Source: Ananas comosus (taxonomy: Eukaryota; Streptophyta; Magnoliopsida; Poales; Bromeliaceae). Taken from it: a DNA stretch of 64,000 nt. The translations under genes and the position numbers were made by a program. This document shows, one piece after another, positions 11,769-23,670 of this stretch. The first letter of the stretch is position 1, and each line of letters starts with the position of its first letter. The notes under the pieces are model-generated. The model was not told the origin of the DNA and searched no databases. It was given only the letters and a program-made list of their open reading frames with translations. The DNA lies in the NCBI RefSeq assembly GCF_001540865.1, contig NC_033622.1:5077539-5141538 (forward strand), in the 5' to 3' direction.

Positions 11769-13617
11769 ATTTCTGAAATTTGGTTAAAACCAAATGGAGA
11801 TGGATACACTTCATGTATTGAGCGGTTGAAGGGTGATATCAGTGAGTTGTAATTCATTATTTTTCACATTTGCATATTGGAATGTTTTCTTTTTATTTAC
11901 TATTGACCGATCAATCTATGTTATTGATACAGGAATTAGTGATGCTAAAAGAGACTATTTCTCTGTGTATGCTAATGGTGGATTGAATCAGATGCGACTG
12001 GGTGTAAGATTTCGAGAACCTAATTTCGATGTTTCCCTTTAATGCTTGCGGTAAATAATTACTTTTACATGTAATATAGATTAGCGATATGGTTGCCATA
12101 GCAAAGCTAATGAATGTCACACTGGTAATCCCTTCTATAGATAACACTTCATTTTGGAAGGACTCGAGGAACCATAGCAAATTTATGTTCTAAATATTCG
12201 TAGAAAGGTAATGCTTTACAACTTTTGATAGCTACTAAATTTGGGGCATATATTGATTTAATTCTGCAGCAAATTTCAAGATATATTTGATGTTAAGCAC
12301 TTCATAGATGTTCTTAGAGATGATACTATGATTGTGGAATCCCTCCCACCCAAATATCAAAATATTACACCTCATATGATGCCGCCTAAATCTTGGTCTT
12401 TGGTAAACATTTTAGAAAGCTCTATGTTTTTCTCACTTCACTCACTTCTAGGACTATAATGAGTGCACACATATTTTGAGTGTTTTTCTTTTTACAGGAT
12501 TCTTATTACAAAAATTTATCGAAAATTTTCAAGCCGCATAAGGTTGTGAGGTTCACCCACACGGACACCCGGCTCGCCAATAATAATCCTCCTCTTGCAA
12601 TTCAGAAATTACGATGTCGTGCAAACTATCAAGTGCTACGGTTCATACTACAAATCAAAGGGCTAGCAATGAACATAATCGATAAGCTAAAAAATAGAAC
12701 TACTAGACCATTTATGACTCTCCATTTAAGATACTTGTGACAAAATTTTACTATATTAATGACAGAAAGTGTTAAAAGAACGTACATATATGAAATTTTG
12801 CATTGTTACAGATACGAGAAGGACATGCTAGCATTTATGGGATGTGATCATCAATTAAGTCCAGAGGAGGTGAAAGAGATAAAAGAAATGCGGTACATCA
12901 ATCCTTGCTAGAAAGAAAAAAGCATCAATGGCACAGAGAGGCGGTTAGCTGGACGCTGTCCGATGACACCTCGTGAAACCGGTCTATTCCTAAAAGCTAT
13001 GGGTTATCCTAACACAACCAATATCTACATTGCGATAGGGGAGATCTACGGGGCCAATAGCATGAATGCTCTTAGGAAAGCATACCCAAATCTTCACACA
13101 CACCACACTATAACCACAAGCGAGGAAATATAGCCTTTCCAAAAGCATCAACATAAATTAGCTGCAATCGATTACTATGTTGCCGTCCACAGTGACATGT
13201 TTGTGTACACTTATAATGGTAATATGGCAAGAGCAGTCCAAGGTCACAGGAGATTTGAAGGATTCCTCAAGACAATCAATCCTGATTGGTACTATCTTAC
13301 CAATAATAAATATGCAATATCTTGCAATAATAAATATGCAATTTGCTCATTTATTTTTTGCTTGAAATTTGAGATCTTTTCTATCATGTCTCAAGAAAAG
13401 GATTGTGGAATTGATAGATCAACTAGATGCCAATGCCATTGAATGGAGGGAATTTGAAGAAAAGATAAGAGAGTAACATGCTAATAAACTTGGAGGTCCC
13501 TATGAACGAAGATCAGAAGATGGACCTAAATTTGAAGAGTACTTCTATTCTAATCCGCAGCCTGAATGTCTATGCTCAAATGGCACGAGAGGAGATGATC
13601 GAGATTTAGAGAGGTAG
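11769..13617 (+). pseudogene. O-fucosyltransferase-family (plant GDP-fucose protein O-fucosyltransferase) pseudogene
   Basis: Exon-like pieces in order read EIWLKPNGDGYTSCIERLKG (11769-11841), NGGLNQMR (11933-12003), DMVAIAKLMNVTLVIPS (from 12080), FDVKHFIDVLRDD...MMPPKSW (12270-12402), FTHTDTRLANN...MTLHLR (12498-12730), YEKDMLAFMG...RCPMTPRETGLFLKAMGYP...[15 protein letters not shown] (12812-13288) and [12 protein letters not shown]...FEEYFYSNPQPECLC (to 13617). These are the conserved blocks of the plant O-fucosyltransferase family, Golgi membrane proteins thought to transfer fucose. Breaks: TAG at 12909 (where family members have Trp), TAG at 13131 (usual Glu), TAA at 13474, a donor at 12731 reading AT instead of GT, and no clear donor after the third piece. 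The N-terminal membrane anchor and first exons are absent. Recent inactivation is likely because most codons remain. Confidence 0.88.
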
Positions 13618-13723
13618 TTTGAAGCCAATAGGAAGAGCTGTCCCAACAATTTTGCAATAGGAAGAGCTAAGCTAATAGTTTTTCGTGGTAGCTTGCAATA
13701 TTAGTACTAGAACTTCTGGCCAT
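13618..13723. other. Downstream flank of the pseudogene
   Basis: Short non-coding stretch between the pseudogene and the copia insertion. It ends with CTTTT (13724-13728), the target duplication found again at 22605-22609. Confidence 0.6.
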
Positions 13724-13728
13724 CTTTT

Positions 13729-14002
13729 TGTTGATTCTCAAAGAACAAAAGGAGAATTGAAATTACTTAAAAAATTATTATTGCAGATTCGAGACTAGAA
13801 CTTCACCATAAACCCCTAACTAACAGCTTGCTTGATCCACAAAATCAGCAACAAAGTAACAAAACTGCTAAAATATAGCTAAACATTCCTACAAAATAGG
13901 ACTGACCAAGTAAAAAAAAACCAACGACTAATTATCTCCTAGAAAATAGGAAATCAGCAAACTAACTCAACAAAAAATAGATAGTGCAGCCTTGATACAT
14001 CA
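13729..14002 (-). repeat. Copia LTR (3' LTR of the minus-strand element)
   Basis: On the minus strand it begins TGATGTATCAAGGC and ends GAATCAACA, so TG...CA. It directly follows the polypurine tract AGGAGGAGAGTGT (14003-14015, minus). It matches the LTR at 22340-22604 closely. Confidence 0.88.
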
Positions 14003-16630
14003 ACACTCTCCTCCTGGATCAAGTACTGCACACTCCTAGTTTTGCCCTGAGAAGTTCAAATCGACCAACATGAAATGACTTATTGAATATATCTGCAATT
14101 TGGTCTTCTGAACTACAGTACACCAGCTTCACCTCTTCAGCCTTCTGCACTTCTCTCAAGAAGTAATACTTGATCTTAAAATGCTTTGTTTTTCCATGAA
14201 ATACTGGATTCTGTGAAATGGCCAAAGTAGCTTGATTATCCACAAATACTTCTATGCCCTCTTCTTGCTCCAAATGCAGATCATCCATCAGCTTCTTCAA
14301 CCAAAATGCTTGATTCACAGCTGCAGTAGCTACAATGAACTCAACTTCTGCAGTTGATTGAGCCACTATTTCCTGCTTCTTTGAACACCAAGAAAAACAT
14401 GCCGACCCAAATGTAAAGCAATAACTTGAAGTGCTCCTCATATCATCAACTGATCCTGCCGAGTTACTATCAGAATACCCCTGCAACTTAAACTCCTGAA
14501 CTCTGCAGAACTTAATCCCATATGAAAGAGTACCCTTCAAGTACCTTAAAACCCTTTTTGCAGCTACCATATGCAACTCACTCGTATAATTAAGAAATCT
14601 AGACAAGACACTTACAGGAAACATGAAGTCTGGCCTAGTTGCAGTGAGATACATAAGACAACCAATCAAACTTCTATAAACTCTTTCATCTGCAGGTTCC
14701 GATCCATCCTTCTTTTGAAGCTTTTCCTTCTGACCTATTGGAGTATCACACTCTTGCACTCCTCCATATTGAATCTCTTCAGGATCTCCTTCGAGTACTT
14801 CTTCTGACAGATAAAAACTTCATTTTGAGTCTCTCTAACCTCCATCCCCAGAAAATACGACATCTCACCAAGATCAGTCATTTCAAACATCTTCATCATC
14901 TCTTGCTTAAATGCAGTAATCTGAGCACTATTACTCCCTGTCACCAGCATATCATCCACATAAAGAGACACTACCACTAAGTCAAATACTAACTTCTTGA
15001 CATATAGAGTGGATTCACTGAGGCTTTTCTTGAAACCCAGGCCCAGCAAGTGCTCATCTATTTTACTATACCTATGCTCTAGGAGCTTGCCTCAAGCCAT
15101 AGAGAGCCTTCTCAGCAAATAAATTTTCTCCTCTTGGCCTGGTGTAACAAAGCCTTCTGGCTGCTCAACATAAATCTCCTCCTGCAACACTCCATTCAAA
15201 AATGCAGATTTCACATCTAACTGATACACCTTCCATCCTTGTTGAGCTGCCAAAGCAAGAGTCATTCTAATTGTATCCAATCTGGCCACAGGAGCAAAGG
15301 TTTTTGAGAAATCAACTACTCCAAACCTGTGCATATCCCTTCACCACCAACCTGGCCTTATGCTTATTCACTGAGCCATCAGGATTGAGTTTGGTCCTGA
15401 AAACCCATTTTACTCCAATCACCTTCTTGTCTTCAGGCCTCTCCACTAGCCCCCATGTCTAGTTCTTTTCTATCATAGCCAATTCTTCCTTCATTGCATT
15501 CATCCACTTCTGATCACTTTTAGCTTCCTCATAACCTGCAGGTTCCAAAATAGCCACACTGCATCTCTGATATATATCGATCAGAGATCTGGTACCTCTG
15601 ACTGGAACATCATCCACCAGCTCGTCAAGTTCCAATGAGATCTCCTTGTGCTTGCTTTGTGGCTCATCTGTCCAGTCCCATTGCTCATCTTCCAAGAACT
15701 GAACATCCCAGCTAGTGATCACCTTTCCCGTCTGTGGTTGATAGATCCTGTAGGCTTTTGACACTAAACTGTAGCCAACAAAGATCCTAGGTTTAGCTTT
15801 CTCTCCTAGCTTGTCTCTCTTGACCTGTGAATATGAGAAAAATACATACAGCCAAACACCTTCAAATTTCGTAGAATTGGCTTGACACCAAACCAAGCTT
15901 CAAAGGGTGTCTTCTTCTCTAATACCCTTGTAGGTAGTCTATTTAGCAGAAAAACTGTTGTGTTTTCTGCGTCTACCCAAAACTCTTTTGACAAATTCTT
16001 CTCATGCAGCAAACACCTAGTCATCTCCATAATAGTTCTCTTCTTCCTTTCACTCACTCTATTTTGCTGTGGAGAGTAAGGAGCAGTAAACTGATGCTCA
16101 ATTCCAGTTTCTTCACAGAAAGAGTTAAACCTCTGTGAAGTGTATTCTGTTCCATTATCAGATCTGATGACCTAAATCTTGCAGCCACTTTGGTTCTCAA
16201 CCCATTTTTTAAACTTTAGAAATACCTCAGCAACTTCTGATTTTTGCTTCATGAAGTAAATCCAGCACATTCTGGAATAATCATCAATGAAAATAATGAA
16301 ATACCTGCTGTCATTTAGTGGAGTCACTTGTGGACCACAGAGATCTGTATGAATCAGCCGCAGCTTCTTTGTAGCTCTTCAAGTAGATTCCTTGAATGGA
16401 AGTCTTGTCTGCTTGCCCAGCAAACAAGCCTTGCACCTTGTGATATGCTCCTCGAGGCTTGGTAACCCAGTTGTCATTTCATTCCTCTGCATGAACAGTA
16501 AGCCTTTGTGATGAAAATGCCCTAACCTCTTGTGGCATATCTCTAAATCACTGGCCTGACACTTGAATGCCACCTACTCATTCTCGAGAGGATTTAGAGA
16601 AAAACTCTTCTGTTGCATCTTTTTCTTGAA
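14003..16630 (-). pseudogene. Ty1-copia pol, decayed (integrase, reverse transcriptase, RNase H)
   Basis: In minus-strand order: a GAG-pre-integrase zinc region with CHKRLGHFHHKG and CKACLLGK (16573-16379); integrase core with IHTDLCGP, IIFIDDYSR and NGTEYTSQRF; the conserved FWVDAENTTVFLLNRLPT (about 15985); reverse transcriptase with [17 protein letters not shown] (15334-15092) and YVDDMLVTGS (around 14950); RNase H with SDSNSAGS, VDNQATLAISQNP and KTKHFKIKYYF (14759-14019). Breaks include a TGA at about 16377, a stop and insertion near 15073, frameshifts near 14750 and 15090, and a stop at 15457. Gag is missing because the 5' side is cut at 16631. Confidence 0.92.
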
Positions 16631-16793
16631 CTAGTGAAGGCCCGCGCTTCGCGGCGGGAAATATACGCAATTTTTAAAATATTTTGAATAAATTATTCAA
16701 TATTATTTACCAAAGTTGGGATAAAAGAATATAAAAATATATTTTCTATGTTTCCATTGTTATCATTTAAATTTTTAAATTTAAGTTTATAAA
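16631..16793 (-). mobile_element. Helitron-like 3' end inserted in copia pol
   Basis: On the minus strand the sequence CCCGCCGCGAAGCGCGGG can form a hairpin. It is followed six bases later by CTAG (16634-16631), then T of the copia pol. A GC hairpin followed by CTRR and a T is the standard Helitron 3' end. The next 140 bases are AT-rich and recur, with indels, at 22194-22339. The Helitron 5' end (TC) was not found. Confidence 0.6.
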
Positions 16794-16841
16794 ATTTAAA
16801 AAAGGAGTGGGATGCCGGCGGGTAGATAATATTTCAGTAAG

Positions 16842-16875
<34 letters not shown>

Positions 16876-18448
16876 TAGCTGCTAGCATTCATAATTTGAA
16901 TATAAAATTTAAAATCTAAAATGTAGGAACTAAAATTTAAAATTTAAAACAGTAAAATTTTAGCTTTAGTAATTAAGGTAAAATATACAATTTAAAATTT
17001 TATGTTTTAAATTTTCTACAAAAGAAGCTCAGTTGATTGTCTTGTCTGTAGGTTTGGTTTATACTTTCCAGCTCTCAAACTCAGATAATCTTAACATAAA
17101 AGAACTTGTATTCTGATGCCCACCACCGCCATATTCTGTATATGGAATGAAGCAAAATGTGATTCTTAATCAAGCCATATAGGTGATAGACCTCAGAGAA
17201 AGTAAACAAAAAAATCATATCTGTGAGATGGGGGTTGTGTCTTCCAAATCAACACTTCGAAGGCTTATTTTCCGCATCTGGTCGTTGTTAAGCTCAGGGG
17301 CCTTATACACCACTGCTCCAATTCCCCTGAATATTTGTAGGGATAATAAGTAATATGAGTCACTTATAGAGTTGAGCGGAGATATATTCAATAGTAGTTT
17401 GAATGGAAATTAAGTTTTCCTAATAGTAAAGTTGGAAGCAAAGGTTATTTTGAAGTAGAGACAAATCAATTAATATAGTGCGTCTACAATCTCCATACAA
17501 TTGTATAACATAGAGCTCGTAGATAACAAATAAGGTCGGCATTGTTGTATAAAAACATACTCTGTTTGTTCAAAGATTTGTATATAAGCAAGTCATGTAT
17601 CCAAATAAAGATTTTCGAAGTTGCATACTACACTCTTAGAGACAAATAAACAACAGAAGACAGACATGGATACGTCAGGAAATAATAGGAAATCAACATT
17701 AGATTCAGGAATCGGCTCCTTTTAGCTAGCTGGTGCCTAAGCTCGCTCCTCAGGTTTGGAAGAGAATCAGCATCAACAGCCTAAACACTTTGAAAGATCA
17801 TAAGGAGAAATATGATTCCGATGCTATAGCATTTAGAAATATAGCGGCCTAGTGCACGTGGTGTATCTATGTAAACATTATACCAAACAGTTCGCGAGAA
17901 CATGTAACTCCATCGAACTAATTAAGCACCAAATTATCAAAATAAACCTAAAAAATTGACGCAAGTTAGGTTCAATTTTAGTAGGAACTGGGGTTTTGAG
18001 GCTCATACGATGGGATTGAGCGATTTGCAGGAAAAAGATACGACTGTCTCGCCGCCCTCGTTGACGATCGCTGGAACTTCACAACCTTCCTGAAAAATAA
18101 TTATGTAAAATATACCGGCCATGCCAAAAATATAGCGCATTCTAAAACAGTTAGGCTGAACTGTGAAAACTTTGATTTTACTATCTAAACCTCCTGTAGC
18201 ATTTTTTGCCAGAAAATTCCATCAAATTCTATTAGAACTTAACAATTTGCTTCCAACAATTTAATATTTTGCCGGATAATGGAATATTCCGTCAAAATAT
18301 TCTGTCAAAAAGGTTATGGGTACAGCTAAGTTATAATTGGGAGGTAGTTATAGGCAGTAAATTCAAAATTTTTGAAGTTCAGGTATCTATCCCAAAATAT
18401 GCTCTATTACACATAATGTGTGTACATCTTTACCTAATAATTACTTAC
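16794..18448. other. Non-copia filler of the composite insertion, probably Helitron cargo
   Basis: Contains an (AT)n run at 16844-16873. A minus-strand stretch at 17335-17215 is open and reads GIGAVVYKAPELNNDQMR, resembling an exon of unknown origin. A segment at 17599-18073 recurs almost identically at 24003-24478. No complete gene. Confidence 0.5.
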
Positions 18449-18622
18449 TCAATAAAGTTGTCGAAGTTGAGAACTCCCCTGCCAAACCTTCCATCGCTGT
18501 AATTGGATATAAGCACCTCAATAACAGAAGGTGGAACTACATATCCAAGACTTCGAAGTGCTTCTCAATTCCTCTGAGTTAATTTTTCCACTTCTGTCTC
18601 TATCAAATCTGTCAAAGATGGC
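18449..18622 (-). pseudogene. Captured exon of a PEF/calmodulin-like EF-hand protein
   Basis: On the minus strand, between an acceptor (TTTCTTTTTAG) and a donor (GTAAGT), the exon reads IFDRFDRDRSGKINSEELRS, an EF-hand loop with D-x-D-x-S-G-x-I and a terminal E. After a frameshift of about two missing bases it reads SLGYVVPPSVIEVLISN...RGVLNFDNFIE. This order is typical of penta-EF-hand proteins such as the plant CML48-50 group, which bind calcium. No neighbouring exons of that gene were recognised, so it looks like a captured fragment. It is non-functional as it stands. Confidence 0.7.
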
Positions 18623-19326
18623 CTAAAAAGAAACAAGACAAAGTTGATAAGTAGAACATTAATAAGCGATTGATGAAGAGAAAAGTTGTTCGTTCTTTTA
18701 GTTCTATCCTAATTTTCAATGCAATGTCTTAATGAGAAATATCCCTAAATTTATGAGTATCTGTCTCTTTAAAGTAAAACTGATAATACCAGAACCATCC
18801 CTAGCTCCGCGCCCCACTTCTCTGATGCCTGCGGAGAGCCCCATGATCACCTCAACATTTCGCCGAACAGGATGCAGGCACCAGGGAGAGGGCATTGGGG
18901 CTCACGAGCGGGAGGTCGGAGAGGGTGCCAGGGAGAGGGCGCGATGCCGGCGAAGATCACGCCGCAGATCCCGGCCCCAGGGAGAGGACGCGGAGAGGGC
19001 ACGGCGCCGGCGAGGGAGAGAGCGCGGAGATCACTCCTGGCCGACGCCAGAATGTCTTGTCCGCCACGATGAAGTAGGCTGCTCCAGCAACTGCATGCAT
19101 GCCGCGCACATCATTAATCAATTAATTTGTGCTTATAACTACTTAGTTGTATAATTCGCAATACAACAAACTATATATATATCATATATAAAATATCTAT
19201 ATACTGAAAATTAACCCACAATTAATTAACCGGACACAACCCGCGCCGCCCACGCCGCTCGCGCCCCTCGCGCGCGCCCACGCCCAGTACTAACCACTCT
19301 CCCTCGCTGGATGCAAGTAGCTCGGG
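18623..19326. other. Filler with GC-rich segment shared with 24.6-24.9 kb
   Basis: The segment at 18800-19085 (GCACCAGGGAGAGGGCATTG and onward) recurs at 24607-24855 with substitutions. Open frames across it differ between copies and are not supported as coding. The last 150 bases before the noisy pol copy are GC-rich and then AT-rich. Confidence 0.5.
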
Positions 19327-22193
19327 CACACTCCTAGTTTTGCCCTGAGAAGTTCAAGATCGACCAACATAAAATGACTTATTTGAATATATCTGCATTT
19401 GTTCTTGGCTGACTAGCAGTACATGCCAGCTCATCCTTTCAGCCTCTGGCACTTTGGCTCTCAAGAAGTAATCACTTGAATCTTAAAAAATGCTTTGTTT
19501 TTTCCATGAAATACTGGTATTCGTGAAAGCCAAAGTAGCTGGATTATCCACAAATGACTTCTATGGCGCCTCTTCTTAGGCTGCCAATGCAGTCATAGCT
19601 CGATCAGTTCTTCACACCAAAATGCTTGATTCCACACGCAGGTTACTACAATTGACTCAACTTCTGCAGTGATGAGCCACTATTTCCTGCTTACTTGAGA
19701 CACCAAAAAAACATCGGGCCGAGCGCAAGATGTGATAAGCGAATAATACTTAATGCTTCCTGCAATATCATCAACTGATCCTGCGGCGAGTTAGGCTATC
19801 AAAATAGACCCTGCAATCTTAAACTCCCTGAACCTCGGCAGAACTTAATCCCATATGAAAAAGTAACGCTTCAGTACCTTAAAACCTTTTTGCAGCTACA
19901 TAATGCAACGCACGTCGTATAATTAAGGAATCTAGAAAGACACTTACAGGAAACATGAAGTCTGGCCTTAGTTGCAGTGAATGATCACATAAACGAACCA
20001 ATCAAACTTCTATAAAACCTCTTTTCAATTCTGGCAGGTTCCGATCTTATCTTCTTTTGAAAGCTTTTCTTCTGACCTATTGGAGTATCACCACTCTTGC
20101 ACTCCTCCATTATGAATCTCTCAGGATCTGCCGTTCGAGTACTTCTCTGAGGAGGATAAAAACTTCATTTTTGACGTCTCTACAACTGCCATCCCCAGAA
20201 AATACGACATTCACCAAGATCAGTCATTTCAAACATCTTCCATCATCTCTTGCTAAATTTGCAGTAGATCTGAGCACTATTACCTCCCTGTCACCGAGCC
20301 ATATCATCCACATAAAGAGACACTACCCAGCTAAGTCAAATACTAACTTCTTGACATATGGTGGATTCACTGAAGGCTTTTCTTGAAACCCCAGCGCCAG
20401 CAAGCTGCTCAATCCTATTGTTTATATACCTATGCTGCTAGAGCTTGCCTCAACCAGAGAGAGGCCTTCTCAGCAAATAAATTTTCGGGGTCCTTGCCTG
20501 GTGTACAGCAAAGCCTTCTGGCTGCTCAACATAAATCTCCTCCTGGGGGGGGCAAGGGCGACCAGGGGTGGCATAAAAATGCAGATTTCTACGATCTAAC
20601 TGATCACACGTTTGTCCATCCTGTGAGCGCTGGCCAAGCTAAGGGAGGTTCATTTCTCTAGAAGTGTAATGCCAATCTTGGCCACAGGAGCAAAGGATTT
20701 TTGAGAAATCAACTAGCTCCAGAACTGTGCAAGTATGCCCTTGCACGCACAACCTGGCGCCTATGCTTATTCACGTGAGCCATCGAGGAATTGAGTTTGT
20801 GCCCTGAAAACCGATTTTACTGCTCGCGGCAGATGACCTTCTTGTGCTTCAGGCCTGCGGTCCAGGCTAGGCGGCCCGGCAGTGGGTGGCGGAGGTCTTG
20901 GTTCTATCATGAGGCGGAAGTGTCTTTGGCCTGGGGTGCAGTGGCAGTTCATGGGGGGGAGGGGCCGAGCTTCTGATGCGACGGTGTGAGGCTGTGGCGC
21001 TCATGAAGCGTGGGGCAGGTGGTCCGAAAAGTGAGGGCGAACGGGGCGGTGCGGTCTGAGTAGGTGGAGGGTATCAGATCAGGAGATCGTGGTATAGCCG
21101 AATTCTGACGAACATTCAGTGCTCACCAGCTCGTCAATTCCAATAGATCTCGCTGTGCGTTGCTTTGTGGCTTGCATCTTGTCCAGTCCATTGCTCATCT
21201 CCAAGAACTGAACATCCCAGCTAGTGTACTCTTTCCCAAGTCTGGGTTGACTAGAATCCTGTAAGGCTTTTGACACTAAACTGTAGCCAACAAAGATCTC
21301 TAGGTTTAAGCTTTCTGCTCCTCGCTTGTCCTCTCTTGACCTGTGAATATGAGAAAAATACATTACATGCAAAAACCTTCAAAGATTTCGTAGAATTGGC
21401 TTGACACCAAACCAAGCTCAAGGTGTCTTCTCTCATAATACCCTTGTAGGTAGTCTATCTTAGCAGAAAAACGTTTTGGTGTTTTCTGCGTCTACTACCA
21501 AAACTCTTTTGACAAATTCTTCTCGATGCAGCAACCCTACGTCATCTCCATAATAGTTACTCTTTCTTACCTTTCACTTCACTCTATTTTGCTGTGGAGA
21601 GTAAGGAAGTCAGTAAACTGATGCTCCATTCCAGTTTCTTCAATCAGAAAGAGTTAAACCCCTGGTGCAATTAATTCTGTCCATTATCAGATGCTGATGG
21701 CCTAAATCTTGCCAGCCACTTTGGGTTCCAACCCATTTTTTAAAGCTTTAGAAATACCTCAGCAACTTCTGATTTTGCTTCATGAAGTAAATACCAGCAC
21801 ATTCTGGAAGTAATCATCAAATGAAGACATAAGAAATACCTGCTGCTCATTTAGTGGAGTCGACTTGTGGACCACGAGAGAGCTGTATGAATTCAGCGCG
21901 CAGCTTCTTGTCAGCTGCTTCAATAGATTCCTGTGAATGGAAGTCTTGTCTCTTGCCCCAGCAAACAAGCCTTGCACCTTTGTGATATTGCTCGCTACGA
22001 GGCTTGTAACCCAGTTGTCAATTTCATTCCTCTGCATGAACAGTAAGCCTTTTGCTGATGAACAAGGGCCTAACCTCTTGTGGCGATATCTCAAAATCAC
22101 TGCCGCTGACACTTGAATGCGGCACCGGACTCATTTCTCGAGAGGATTTGAGAAAAACTCTTCTGTTGCAATCTTTTTCTTAGACTAAAGTGA
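19327..22193 (-). pseudogene. Second copy of copia pol, saturated with small indels
   Basis: Colinear with 14027-16630 throughout, but with single-base insertions, deletions and doubled bases every 10-20 bases, so no frame survives beyond about 100 residues. Segments at 20535-20575 and 20840-21110 are replaced by unrelated GC-rich sequence including runs of G. Substitutions between the indels are few, unlike normal decay. The pattern fits uncorrected single-molecule long-read sequence used as fill. It should not be treated as independent evidence of a second element. Confidence 0.8.
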
Positions 22194-22339
22194 AGGCCCG
22201 CCTCGCGGCGGGAATAATAACGCAATTTTTAAAATATTTTGAATAAATTATTGAATATTATTACTCAAGTTGGGATAAAAGAATATAAAAATAATATTTT
22301 CTAGTTTCCTTGTTATCATTTAAATTTTTAAATTTAAGT

Positions 22340-22604
22340 TGTTGATTCTCAAAGAACAAAAGGAGAATTGAAATTACTTAAAAAATTATTATTGCAAACT
22401 CGAGACTAGAGCTTCACCATAAACCCACTAACTAACAGCTTGCTTGGTCCACAAAATCAGCAACAAAGTAACAAAACTGCTAAAATATAGCTAAACATTC
22501 CTATAAGATAGGACTGACAAAGTAAAAAAAACCAACGACTAATTATCTCCTAGAAAATAGAACATCGGCAAACTAACTCAACAAAAAATAGATAGTGCAG
22601 CCTT
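22340..22604 (-). repeat. Copia LTR (5' LTR of the minus-strand element)
   Basis: Matches the LTR at 13729-14002 with only a few differences, but lacks the last nine bases (GATACATCA) on the outer side before the CTTTT duplication. It lies next to a 150-bp Helitron remnant instead of a primer-binding site, so the internal 5' region has been lost. Confidence 0.85.
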
Positions 22605-22609
22605 CTTTT

Positions 22610-23670
22610 ACTAGGGTTCTCGAATTTTATAGTTTGGCATTCGACCCCTAAACTTATAGGAATGCTTTCCATCACATTTGATTAAAAGATAAATTCATTG
22701 TTCATGCTTGGTGCATTTATGTATCTGTGTATCGCAGCTTTATTGGCCCTTAGTCCATCTCATATTTTTCAATCCAACCACACTATGTATTCTTTCTTGA
22801 AGGGTTACTACTTTATGGACAATCGTTATTTTTTAAATATGTGATGCGATTGGGGCCAATGAATATGTGATACATGGCATGCAATCAAGTTTGAAGTCTC
22901 GAATGTCAAACTCAGAAATTAGGACTCAAGAAAAAAACCTCAATAGGATCATCGTTTCAGATAGCTGGAATAATTTTAGTACAATTCTTTTGTATTATTA
23001 ACAGTACCATATGAAGCATCTTCATGTAACTCATTTTTGTATGAAGGCTGTTACAAATATAGCACTTAGAAAGTATCAAGTTTGTGTTTTTTAATTTTTT
23101 CTGTAATAGTTATTAGCAAAAACTCCAAGCATCTTGAAATACCTTGACTTATGAATCTTACTTCAGTGCTATAACAAAAATGACATAACGAGCATAGAAA
23201 CAAGCAATTATATTAAAAAAGAGCACATTTCAAATTTGTTGAACAGAAGTTGCTCACGTTCGTAACTCAAATACTTTCATGAATGTTTTTAAAGAGATAA
23301 AAAATTTCTATTATTCTAGGTGAGTGCTACTGCTAAAACATGTTCCAACTAATAGCTATAACTAATAAAAAAAATTTCAAGGCTAAATTGCACTATGACC
23401 CCTTGAACTTTTGCAGAATTTTATTTTACCCTCCAAACTCCTGAAATGATAATTTAATATCCTAAACTCTAATATTTCATTCATGTTACCCCTTTCATTA
23501 ATTTTCAATTAACGAAGCTTGACGGGAAATGACAAAAGTCGCTAACTAGGTTAGATTTTGGCAGAAAATCTATTGCCAAAACCTTCTCAATTTGGCTAAA
23601 CCCGAGCAAAGCACCTAGCGGTCACCATGCTCACCTTCCAGGAATCAGCGATCACCCGGATGGCCAAAAA
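22610..23670. other. Intergenic sequence, nothing recognised
   Basis: AT-rich. Between 23380 and 23560 there are phrases such as CACTATGACCCCTTGAACTT that recall plant MITEs, but no paired inverted end was found. Confidence 0.4.

Larger units (their letters stand above)
13729..22604 (-). mobile_element. Composite Ty1-copia LTR retrotransposon insertion
   Basis: Near-identical LTRs lie at 13729-14002 and 22340-22604 in the same orientation, and CTTTT flanks the whole block on both sides (13724-13728, 22605-22609). Internally, in element (minus) order, there is: right LTR, a 150-bp Helitron-end remnant, an error-ridden pol copy (22193-19327), a 2.7-kb non-copia segment, a cleaner pol copy (16630-14003), then the 3' LTR. 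Gag was not recognised. The two pol copies cannot both be original structure, so part of the interior may be an assembly artefact. Confidence 0.75.

Noticed and set aside
20383..20976. Novel short genes within the noisy region
   Set aside because: They are the opposite strand of copia pol with sequencing-type indels and replaced blocks.
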